A stretch of 64,000 nt of DNA, taken from NCBI GenBank assembly GCA_964036045.1, contig OZ038382.1:80823918-80887917 (forward strand), given 5' to 3'. The position numbers and the translations under genes are program-made. Of this stretch, positions 43,990 through 54,046 are shown one piece after another. Each line of letters opens with the position of its first letter. The first letter of the stretch is position 1. The notes beneath the pieces are model-generated. The model was not told where the DNA came from, searched no databases, and saw nothing but the letters and a program-made list of their open reading frames with translations. The DNA comes from Eutreptiella sp. 'Long Island Sound 2002' (Eukaryota > Euglenozoa > Euglenophyceae > Eutreptiales > Eutreptiaceae).

Positions 43990-45230
43990 TCGTAGTACGG
44001 TAGAAATTTTGTAACAAAACAAGGCCGGGGCGGGCGCCCCGGCTTGATATCCTTACCAATTACCGCTCAGTGTGCCCTGGCGCATCAATGGGCACATGTA
44101 GACGTCTACGATGGGACCGGAAAGCCCACATAGGCGAAATAATACCACCAACTTACCCAAAACTCACAAAGTGCACACTTGCATACACAGTCACATGTGT
44201 CCACCCCCCAAAAATCATAACTTGGTGCCACCGTGGCCGTTTTACAAACCTTTTTTTTTGTTTCAAAGCCTTTCTTGTGTGGAATACAATTGTGTATTTT
44301 AGAATGACTCGTTTCTAGTTCGTTTTTAAACATTTTGCAATACTTCATTGTGACTTGGTAAAATTTAACCAAATTTTCTCCGTTTTTTAGGGGGGAAAAT
44401 GTTTCTCTCGGGACGTAGTTTGGCGCCACCGGTGAGTTTTGCGGCGCTTTGAGAATGTAGCTTGAAACATGTACTAGCCGTGTATCTCTTCATGGGGGGG
44501 GGGGGGGGGCAAGCCCATCTTCGGCGGCCTTGACACAAGTAGTGTGTGACAAATGTATGCCAAATCGAAGGTACACCTCGGAAGCAGCTTTATGGGAACT
44601 TAGTTTCCCTTAACTTACTTCTTTTCCCGCCCATTGATTGGCTTGAACATAGAGGTCCCAAGGATCAACCTTAACATCTTCTTGACGTCGAGGAGTTGAC
44701 TCTCCAGGTTTGGGGGCATTCACCTCCATTTCAGTGCAGACCTACTCTTCCTTCACCTTCTTCAAATATTAGGCAATATGGTTCTTCGGGACAACCCATT
44801 TCTGTTCGGCTTGTGTGGGACCTTTGAGAACTCCATTGAGGATGTCCCATGCACCTCGCAAGGCACAATCTGTTTGACAGAGAGTTGCAATCAACTTCTC
44901 ATGGTCGGTGACCATAGGACGTTTTCGAGACGATTTCCTCATAATGCTGAGGAATTTGACAGAACAGGTGAAAAAATGGTTGTTCAAATATTGGAGATTA
45001 AAGGGGCAATCTGGCTCCAATTGACCTAGGCAAGCATCCATTTTATGCGGATTGTAATGCCAATGTAGCAGAAAAACTCGGAATCAGAAAACATGGCGTT
45101 GGCATGAACAAATGTCCAAAATTTGTACGGCCATTTTCTGATTTTTGCAGATATGGGCCAAAAGGCTCCAACCTCCAGGGAAGAAATTCTGGTACAGTGC
45201 ATGTTGACAGAAGGTCTGATGATCCCAGCA
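43990..45230. other. No assigned gene
   Basis: Contains a G13-type homopolymer near 44487-44499. A minus-strand open frame at 45041-44769 (90 codons, with HEKLIATLCQTDCALRGAW) and a plus-strand one at 44778-45029 overlap, and neither is recognised. Confidence 0.35.
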
Positions 45231-46126
45231 GAAAGTTTTATAGTGATTTCAACACTGTGTCTGTGCCTCTCCTGCTGCTTGCTGCTGGTGTAGGGTTTCC
45301 TGCTGCTTGTTTTTGAAGATGAAAATGTTTTGGTTGCTGAGATACAATCAATCCAGGATAGCCCAAGCCAGAGATAAGCAAGTAGAAGACAATCAGGATC
45401 AAAGCATGAAGGGCTGCAGTGTAAACAGTGAAAGATGAAAGAGTACTCAGAGAAACTGCAACTCAGGGCACTTCGGATTGCATATTCACAAAGATAGCTG
45501 AAATGTTTTGGAAAAAGAGTTGGAAAACTGCCCCATGGTCACTCAATCTCCGTAGTGCCATCTCAGGAGATGCGCACTCTTTGTTTTGGGTCCCATATGT
45601 GCTGAGGTGGCAGGGCATGTGGCGATGAGGTCACTGCCATGTCACATGGGATCTTCCTACTTAGCTAGGCTGACCGGGAATTGAACCTAGCACCTCTCAA
45701 AAAGAGGTTCCCAGCCCCCTAGGGTGCATACCACTAGGACAGCTAAGAGTTCATGAGAAGTGAGGTTTGAGGTTTGATTTTGCGGGTACTAGACGCCTTT
45801 CGGCCCCGGAAGGCCACCTGGTCGGGCCAGCTGATATCCTCCCCACCGGGTCCTAGTGGTTCATGAGAAAACATACATAAATTCATAGGCTCTGCCCTGG
45901 ATATGTCAGTTCTCAGTCGACTCAGGAAAAGATGAATAGCCTCACAATGATAGGGGATTAAGGGGTCCACTCCGTATCCTGATTTAGTGTTTGGTTCCAT
46001 AGGTCGAAATGTGTTATCACCACTTTTGTTTGGGCAAATACTAAGATAGAAATGCCTGTGTGCTCAGTGCATCTCTAATACAACTAGAGTATGCCTCAGA
46101 GCATTGGAAAAGCACTTTTTCTTACT
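45231..46126 (-). repeat. Element C 3' LTR
   Basis: Aligns along its length with the 5' LTR at 56644-57428 and with 63791-64000. It begins AGTAAGAAAAAGTGCTTTTCC and ends ACTTTC on the minus strand. It is longer than the 5' LTR because of an insertion of about 102 bp at about 45759-45860 flanked by the direct repeat TTCATGAGAA. Confidence 0.88.
45660..45747 (-). other. tRNA-like fold in element C 3' LTR
   Basis: Outer stem CTTAGCT / AGCTAAG, D-like arm CCTAG / CTAGG, a perfect ACCTC-TTTTTGA-GAGGT arm, and a T-arm with loop TTCAATT and B box GGTTCAATTCC. TTTTT would terminate RNA polymerase III, so transcription as a tRNA is unlikely. Confidence 0.55.
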
Positions 46127-46133
46127 CCCCCCC
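46127..46133 (-). other. Element C polypurine tract
   Basis: GGGGGGG on the minus strand immediately before AGTAAG, preceded by CAGCACA as in element B. Confidence 0.7.
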
Positions 46134-48309
46134 TGTGCTGTGGTGGCCACCACTGTCGCACTTTCAAGAAAAAGGGATTTTTTCTTGGCCTTTCCTTGGT
46201 TTCCACATCTACTTTAAAATACCTATAGTTTCCCTCACACAGAAAAATGGACGCTCACCATGGCTGGCGCCTTTTTGCTGCTTTTTTCGTGACATTTCCT
46301 ACAGAAAGCTCAGCGCTCATGGCGCTGCCGGGGTTCCTGTGGCTTGGTTGGGTTAGTTTGGGAGCATGCGAAAACATATGCATGTGCATCCCTCCCTCCA
46401 AGACGCAGCGCGAGATAAACCCAACGCAAGACACAATATACACACTCGCATAGGTTCTCGTAGACCTGCTGGCGACCTGTGACCTGTCTTAGGGCGAAGG
46501 GAGTCGTTAAAAAAATTAAATTGCCCCTTGGTGGGGTCTTGGGTTCTGGTCAGTCTCTCCAGGCTGCTGCGTTTCGGCCCGAACACGGCCTACTCAGCGA
46601 GGCTGCGCGTGGGTATCTGTACAGACAGAAATGGGAGAATTGTGGACGAATCCACGCAAACGCGAAGCGACAACACCTAAATCCGTCAAATGACGGCCTA
46701 GAATTTTTCTAAGACAACACACCTGAGCAGAATCCAATTGTGCATCAGAAGCACATTTTTATAAAAATTGTAGTCATCTCTCGATTTTTTAAATCAAGAA
46801 ATTCCTACGCATAAAAAGGCGGTGCGCAGGAGCGGCTCCTAGCGAAGCGCCGGAAAATGCAGAAATAATGAGATTGTAAATGTATGTCTCACGTAGACTG
46901 GAAAATGACGAGACACACATTAATAAATAAACATACAGATTCCACCCACACTGACAGTAAGAATCAAAAATTCAAAAATTCCAAAATCAACGAAAAGACT
47001 TCAATGAATCAGGTATAAACCTAGGTGTGCTCGTCTCGTATGCAGCATGCACATTGCTCGTCTCGTGTCTCCGTGAACGAGTCTTGTAGTAGCACTAACA
47101 AACGATAGAGGGCTAGATTAGAAAGATTGCAGATGATTAGAGGTCAGATCAGGGTGATTAGACATACACACAAGTGCATAGCGACGTTTTTCCCTTGCGC
47201 CTCGTTTCACGTTCTCACTTGCTCTCTCTCTCCAGCGGTAGGTAAGGTGAGTAAGCCCAGGAGGGGCCACCCCCTGGTGGAGTTCGTGATCGTGGGGTAA
47301 GATTAGTAGGAAAAGCAAGATTTGGCAACGGCAGGTCGTTCACTCGTGCATGCTCGTGCATTCACACACGCATTAAAGGGTAGGCCACGCGAAATGCGCA
47401 CCGTAAACCTTGTTTGGGTTATGCAGGGGCTCCTCGGTACGTTCTTTAAGAGGACCTGAGGAGTCTCTTAACGCTTGCTTGCTTGACAGGGCGTGTTTGA
47501 GGACAGTGTATTATAGGTCACACTGAGAAGCGTATATTACGTGGAGTCTGGCTTGGTTCCTCACCCGTAAACACCCCTTCATTGGCCTTTGCTTTACAGG
47601 TGGGCAGGTAGGGTGATTGGTGCAGCAGCATACCATTTGTGTTTCTAGCCCTGCTAAACAAGGGCGCTGATCACACAAACAATTGACTGCACCTCCGCCA
47701 GGAGTGGCGAGGGCAGTTCGACTCCATCGACATCCACGCTGTGCACGCAACAAGAGCACCCCTTCCCCCCAAGCCCTAGCACGGGAAACGCGTTGTGGCG
47801 TCCCCTGTTGGGCCACAGTTGCTTAGCAGCGCTGTGTTCTCTTGTCTTCTTCACAGGAGGGTCCTTAGGACTCACGACTTGACCTCCAACAACACCCAGT
47901 AGAGCGTGAGTGCAGGAGTGGTAATCCCAAGTGGGGGCTTGAGCCAGTTGCAGAAGTGCTCGCCCACCAGGATGGTGCCACTGTAGGTAGGGTGTGTAGT
48001 GTAGTGGTGTCTCCTGTCCCGCGTGCTTTTCCTCGTGGGCAGGGGAGTGCGTTAGCTTTTGGCCTTTAGCAAAAATGGGCGTTTTGAATGCCCTCAGCAC
48101 AGTTGGCCACCCCTCCCCTCTAGTAGGTAGGACTTTTGCCGTCTTCCCCGAAGGATAGGCGCCAGCAAAAAAATTGGGCGCCATAGGAGTGGTACCAGTA
48201 CCTGACTAGGACCTTCGGTCCGACATCAGCGAAGCCCGGTCTCCGGGAGCCACGACCAGGAGAGAAGTGAGACACACACAGACATACGTAGCACACTTAG
48301 GGGTAAGGT
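46134..48309 (-). other. Element C 3' untranslated region
   Basis: About 2.2 kb between the pol stop and the polypurine tract, matching 34829-37475 of element B in reverse. Long for a gypsy element. Contains the open frame at 48184-47654 described separately. Confidence 0.75.
47654..48184 (-). CDS. Possible small ORF in the 3' region of element C, function unknown
   Basis: 176 codons from an ATG at 48184. The middle (LLGVVGGQVVSPKDPPVKK) and GLGGKGCS align in the same frame with element B (LLRVVREEVSGPSGPPVKV, GLGGKECS at about 35280-35430), but B has stops upstream. There is no signal peptide or membrane segment, so an envelope-like protein is not indicated. DNA similarity alone could preserve the frame, so coding is uncertain. 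Confidence 0.3.
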   Translation of the reverse strand: MAPNFFAGAYPSGKTAKVLPTRGEGWPTVLRAFKTPIFAKGQKLTHSPAHEEKHAGQETPLHYTPYLQWHHPGGRALLQLAQAPTWDYHSCTHALLGVVGGQVVSPKDPPVKKTREHSAAKQLWPNRGRHNAFPVLGLGGKGCSCCVHSVDVDGVELPSPLLAEVQSIVCVISALV

Positions 48310-48525
48310 TCAGTCCCTAGCTTTAGTCTTGGAGGCAGGCGTCTCAGCGAGCCTCAGCAACTCACCAAGGTTGTTCTGGGACAAGTAGTCAACCAGAACT
48401 GAGTTTAGGCGTCCCTCAGGTAGAAAAAACGCAGAGAAGGGCTCCCAGGTGGCCTCTTCGACTCCAAACCCTTCCCAGAGGGTGAAGAAGCGCCAACCCT
48501 GGCAATAGCGGTGGCGTAGGACAGA
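48310..48525 (-). pseudogene. Element C chromodomain, downstream exon
   Basis: Reads SVLRHRYCQGWRFFTLWEGF, then EEATWEPFSAFFLPEG, then a DYLSQNNLGELLRLAE helix and the stop at 48312-48310. It is joined in phase 0 to the linker ending LVK at 49329 if the candidate intron is removed. It matches the uninterrupted chromodomain of element B residue for residue over most of its length. Confidence 0.8.
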
Positions 48526-49328
48526 CTTCACCAAGTAGAAGCTCTCCTTACCTATGGCACGCGCGCACCGCACACAGCGCGCACACCGGTGAACGGGAGC
48601 CAAGTGGCCCAGGACACCGCACACGCAACACAACACACCGAGCGAGCACACCGGTGAACAGGAGCCAAGTGGCCCAGGACACCGCAGACGCAACACAGCA
48701 AACCGCGCGGGCACACCGGTGAACAGGAGCCAAGCAGCCCAGGACACTGCACACACGTAGGGCGGCCGAGGGACAGGAAAGAACCAATACCCCATGGGTC
48801 GGACGCACTGGGGCGACCCAGCCGACCCACCGGGCCAGTGGCAGGAGCGGTACTCCAAGGCCACTGGTCCGAGCCCGGCCAGGCTGCATCGGGGACCATG
48901 GCAAACGTCACCCGGAGCCATGGAAGCAACCGGTGACAGGCGAGCCGGTACACAGTCCAGGGGGGGGTCACCTGCCAAGCAGAGTGGCCCCGCAACTCAA
49001 ACCACAAGGGTGAGGCTGTCGTACCGTAGACTAGCGGGAGCAATACCCCTTGTGGTGAGAGATACTCCACACGGCTGGGCAGCCCCCAGAGCTGCCGCCC
49101 AAAGGAGGGGGCATCTGGCCCTACTCATGGACACATGTGGGGACACCCTCCCACCTGGGACACATGGACCGGGTGGCCGCGACAATGCCTTCCCAAGCAC
49201 ATGCGGGAGCGGCTCAAGAGGCACCTGACATAGGGCAGTGGGAGGGACAGGACGTCCCCTTGGTAAGACCTTCTTCCTGCAATGTCAAAGGAGGTATCCC
49301 GAGCTCCCGAAGATACCTACCTACCTAC
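48526..49328 (-). other. Candidate 803-bp intron (insertion with 25-bp duplication) in element C
   Basis: The donor is GAAG|GTAGGTAGG and the acceptor is GGTGAAG|TCTGTC. Removing the segment restores the reading seen in element B. The 25 bases CTTCACCARGTAGAAGCYCTCCTTA (plus strand) occur at both ends with two differences, so the segment is an insertion that duplicated its target and uses the duplicated AG as acceptor. Inside are three 65-bp tandem units (48581, 48646, 48711). Confidence 0.65.
48581..48775. repeat. Three 65-bp tandem units inside the candidate intron
   Basis: GCACACCGGTGAAC starts at 48581, 48646 and 48711, each followed by GGAGCCAAG..GCCCAGGACAC.GCA. Confidence 0.9.
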
Positions 49329-52300
49329 CTTCACCAGGTAGAAGCCCTCCTTAGCCATCTCCTCGGCGTTCATGTCGGGGAGTTCTCCTTCAACTTCCAT
49401 AGGGCTGGCAGCCCCTTGCAGGTCTAGGGCGGCGATTTCCTCGTCATTCAGCTCCCACTCCTCCCCACAGAGGTCTTCAGGATCATAGTAGCGCTTCAGG
49501 TGTTGAGCAGCGCACACCAGGGTCCCCCCTAGACGGGGAGAACACCGCACGGTGATACGGTGTCCATCCACTGATAGAATCTTATACGGCCCGAAGTATG
49601 GGTCATCGCTGGTGGAGCGTGGCCAGGCGGGTAGCCGACTGTGGTGCACCAGCACCCAGTCCCCCTCTTGGTAGGTGGCCGGTACTCGGTGCCTGTTTTT
49701 CTTGTTCCACTGACGCTCCCTCACTCTCTGGAGCATAGCCTTGGCCTTGTCCACCTTCGCTTGTTGCTCTTGGACCGATTCACCCACAGAAGAATGGTTG
49801 TCCTCTGGATAGGGGGCATGTAGGAACCATGCCGGGCGCCCTAGGAATAGCTCATGGGGCGAGTAGCCAGTAGCTGAACTCTCTTGGGAGTTCCTCATCA
49901 AGGATATGACGGGGAGTAGTCTCACCCAGTCTCTGGTGCGTTCAGTTTTGCACCATATCCTTACATTCTCCTTGAGGACACGGATCTGTCGCTCACATAG
50001 GGGGTTGCTCGTGTGCGAGTAGGAAATCCCCGTAGACACCTGGACATTGAGGGATCTCAGGACCCTCTTGTACCAGCCAGTATCTGAGCGTACTCGTACG
50101 TCCTCATCGGAGTTGATCTTTTGGGCGCCCCATAGACACAAAACCACTCCTCCAGGAGTATCGTGATAGTCTCCTCTCCGGTAATGTGCTTGGTACATGG
50201 GAACACCCTTGTAAACCTGGTCAACCCACAGGTTACCACGAGGGCGAAGTCATAGCCCCCGAACTTTGGCATCTCCGTGTAGTCCACGTATAGAACAGTG
50301 TTAGCACAGTGAGGGATGGGCGGGGTCGAGTAGAGACCTCTGTCCCTCATATCCCCTGGTTTGCAGGACCTGCACGGGCACTTGTCCACGATAGGCTGGA
50401 GGGTTTTCCGCAATTGGTCGTCAGTCCCCGTAGTGTGGAACCACTGCTTGAACAGCCTCAGGGTACGGTCAGCACCCACATGACCGCTGCACTCATGGGT
50501 CCACTTCAGCAGCGCTAAGACTCTGTCACTAGGCACCACGATGCGGTCCTCGTGCCAGAGGTAGCTCTTGTCCCTCTTCCACTGATCTTGGTTGACCAGG
50601 AGGGGTTCAAGGCGTTTCTCCAGGCGCTTGTAGATATCCCCAAACTCCTTCAGGTACTCCGATTGTTGGAGTCCATCCAGGGGGCGTATCATGGTCATGT
50701 TGAGGTCCAAGTGGACGTCCATACGGCTGAACGCCTCCTTAGCCAACGCTTCAGACCGGGCACCAATCAGGGCGTCGAAGTTGTTGCGGCTGATGTAGTC
50801 TGCACACTCGTTCTTCACTCCCTGGATATGGTGTACCGTCAGCCGTAGTTGACTGAGGTAGGTCCACCAGCGCCGTAGCTTGGCCTTCTCAGGTGGGGGG
50901 CCCTTCTGGAAACTGCGGACCGGTTCTTGGTCGCACAGCCAGACCACAGGGTTACTCCCCAGCAGTCGTGCTGGTGAGGATAGCACTAGCATACCCGCGA
51001 GCAATTCCTGCTCATAAGTGGAGTAGTTCCCCCTGGCCTGGTTCCAGTTCCAGTTCCAGTGGCCCAGAGGTACTAGGACCCACTTGTCGTCAGCGTAGCT
51101 GTGCTTGAGGGTTCCATGTAGGTTGAGACCTTCCGTCCCCCATTGGGAAATGGCCGAGTTGAACTCCTCCTTCTCTAGTGCTTGCCATTGGAACAACGTT
51201 CCACCACCGCCCACATTGCTGGCGTCGGTCACCAGGATAACCTCCCTTTGTGTCCTAGGCACGCCCAAGCACTTAGCGTTGGCCACCTTGTCTTTGAGCT
51301 CGTCAAACGCTTGTTGCTCTTGTGGGCCCCAGCGCAAAGTAGTACTCTTCTTGATCAAGTCCGTCAGAATGGCGCTGGTGTAGGTGAAGTTTTTGATATG
51401 GCGGCGATAGAAGTTGCACGCCCCAATGAAACTGCGTACATCATGAAGTCAAGTCTTGGGGTCTTAATGTCGTACCTTGGCATCCATCAGGGGTTTGGCC
51501 TTAGAGGCCGCTGGGGTCCACCACCCATAGCCAACGTCAAACCCCAGGTACTGCATGGTCTCCTGCATGAACTCACACTTTTCCAGCTTGAGTCGTGTGT
51601 GGTTCTCCTGGCAGACCGCAAAGAACTCAACCAAGAGGATTAGGTGGTCCTCCTGGGTATTGGTCCCAAGGCATACATCGTCGATGTGAGCTTCCATCTG
51701 GGCCCCACGGGATATAAGCTCCTGCACCTTAGGTCTCCTTCGTAGAATGGATAAGATCTTGTTCATCAGCTCTTGGAATAGAGCGGGTGCGTTGGCCACG
51801 CCAAACGGCATGACCTTCCACTTGAACACCCACCCTTCAGGGGTGATGAAGGCCAGTAGCTCCTGAGCGTTGGGCGTCAGGTCCACTTGCCAGAATCCCC
51901 TCCTCTTGTCCATCTTGGTCTTGTAGCGACAGGAGGCTATCTTCTCCAGGGTAGACTCCATATTGGGGATGGACCCTGAGTGGTTCAACGTTTTCTTGTT
52001 CAGCTCTCCGCAGTCCACTACCAGCCGTTTGGCAGTAGACCCAGGTTTAGCCACCAGGAAACAGGGGCTGCAGTGTAGGGGGTAGTCCCCGTCCTTGTAC
52101 TCCAGGACTAGGCCAGCGTCGATACATTCTTGTATCTGTCGCTCAATCTCGTCGGCCTGCTCTTTAGGAGCTGGATAGGGTCTCCTCTGGATCTTGTGAC
52201 CCACGAACTCGGGTTTCAGCTTGAGGTCCATCTGTACCAGCTTGTCACAAGAGGCTGGAGGGGGTAGTTCTCCGAACACCTCCAGATAGGTCCTTATAAG

Positions 52301-54043
52301 CTTCTGCACCCGCGGGTCCAATAGCTTGATCTTGTCCTCCATGTCCTCGTCAGAGTGTAAGTTGCTTGCCCCCTGGGTAATAGACGTCGGGAGGTGATCC
52401 TCCACCGACTCTTCGCCCTTGGTAGTGTTCTTCAACCCTTGGTAGGCATACAGAAGGTCTTGTTCAACCATCTCCGGTGGACGATGGCAACATAGGCACG
52501 CTCGAGGGGGTTCACATACACATTCCTCCGAGAGGTCGTCCTCCTCTGGGGTCCTCACATGGGCGCCCCACACGCTCTTCATTAGCTTAAGATCTACCTC
52601 CCTTTGCCAGGTGGTGATCTTCTGTTCGAGGTCCTCCTTCAATTGGGATAGATCTCCCATACGTCCTTGCTTCAGTGGCCATGAGCTGCGGCTAGGCTTA
52701 GCGTAGCATAGCTTTTTCGCCACCAACTTCCTCTTGGAGTCCACATACTCCCTTAGCCTGGATCGAGGGTCCAGCTCTTCGTCCACGGGGTCTTCCACCC
52801 TCATGGAGAGTAGTGGTTTCAGTGGGGCGACGTACTCGGCGTTCTCCACTTCCTCCACACAGGTCTGCACGAAGAAGGCGTCGTGCTCAGTTTCGTCATC
52901 TGAGCGGATAGAGCTAGGTAGCTCGGATAGTCCACACTCAGAGACTCCATCAGGAACAGGTACATGGCAGGGAGAGTTCGGGGCGTTGGTGTCAGTCACG
53001 ACGTACTCATCTCCTCCGGGTATAGTCTCAATAACATCTTCAGGTCGTAGACGATCCTTCAAGTCACCCAAGGCGAGTCCATCGCTTTCTCGTTGTATAG
53101 CCTGGACCAGAGTCGGGTCCAGATCCTCCCGGGGAATGGAGGTAAGACCTCCGTCCACCACGCTGAGCATACTCCCCCATCCGGGTTTCCCAATAGGCGT
53201 CTTACGCCCCAGAGGCACGTAGATGGCCTCATCAGGTAACCGAACAGAGCTCATAGTCAGCCTGTTCAGGAGGTTTTGCCAGTACTCGTTCCCCCCATGG
53301 GCTCCCCAATCGGGGGAACACAGGACCATACGGAAACGTTCCAAGGCCACCTTGGTCAGGACCTTCCCCATTTCACTGAAACTGGGGTTCCCGTAGGCCA
53401 TCCCGAAAGAGGGCCAGTAAAATTTGTAGCTGCAGTTCTTCCCCTTGCTGCAATAAAGGTCCAGTACATGCTGCTTGTCGCTGGCGAACAACTCCACACT
53501 CAGGTCTTCTCTAGAGTAACCCAACTCCTTCAGACCTTGGTCTAGGACTTCCCCCAATAGTTGATAGTCCTCAGTTTTGAAGGCCGCCATCATGTTCGAC
53601 GGCTCCTCCTTCGATAGCCTCAGGTAACTCGAGGTATGTTCCAACTGCTCCAGTGGCTGAGACTCTCTGCCACTGCCGTGGTCCACGTAGAGGAGGTAGG
53701 GCGCTTGCAGCGTCAGGGATTGTATCTGGGAGTGCTGCACGAAGAAGTCAGTCCCCAATACAAAGTCGAAGGCCTCAATGTCCATCACATAGAACCGATG
53801 GGCGATAGTCCGAGAGCCCATAGGTACCTCCACTTCACAGTCCCCGCAGCTGTGCACCACATGTCCATTCCCCATTCGTATAGCCGCGGTGGTCATGGTG
53901 TTCTTCAGGCTCCCACAAGGTAAAGTTTTCTTGGCCACTATAGATATGGTGGCGCCAGTATCCAATACCCCAAGGTATTCACGTCCCCCTAGTCGGATAC
54001 GTACCCAAAACACCAGGTCTTGGGTGCCACCGGAGCGTCCCCG
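49329..54043 (-). pseudogene. Element C pol: protease, methyltransferase-like, RT, RNase H, integrase
   Basis: 54013-51464 (849 codons): LGVLDTGATISIV protease (DTGA at residues 18-21), methyltransferase-like domain (173-270: VELFAS, AYGNPSF, VLCSPDWG), a Cys-rich linker (CVCEPPRACLCCHRP), and RT with CFLVAKPGSTAKRLVVDCGEL, MPFGVANAPALFQ and catalytic AHIDDVCLG (HIDD, unusual). TAA 51466-51464 and a TGA about 15 bases further on break the frame. 51358-50057: RNase H (VTDASNVGGGG, YSTYEQELLAG, CDQEPV, NECADYISR), the integrase zinc module (HECSGHVG...CPCRSC) and the first Asp (VLYVDYTEMP). After a one-base slip at A4 (50122-50119) come the second Asp (INSDEDVR) and Glu (NPLCERQIRVLKENV), the EGDWVLVHH barrel and the linker to the chromodomain. 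Confidence 0.92.
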
Positions 54044-54046
54044 TCA
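54044..54046 (-). promoter_or_regulatory. Gag-pol junction stop UGA-CGG, candidate readthrough site (element C)
   Basis: TTC UGA CGG GGA CGC, with pol continuing in the same frame ten codons before VFWVRIRLGG. UGA-CGG is a readthrough context known from several plant RNA viruses. The identical junction is kept in element D at 61192-61190, while all other stops differ between C and D. Confidence 0.6.
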
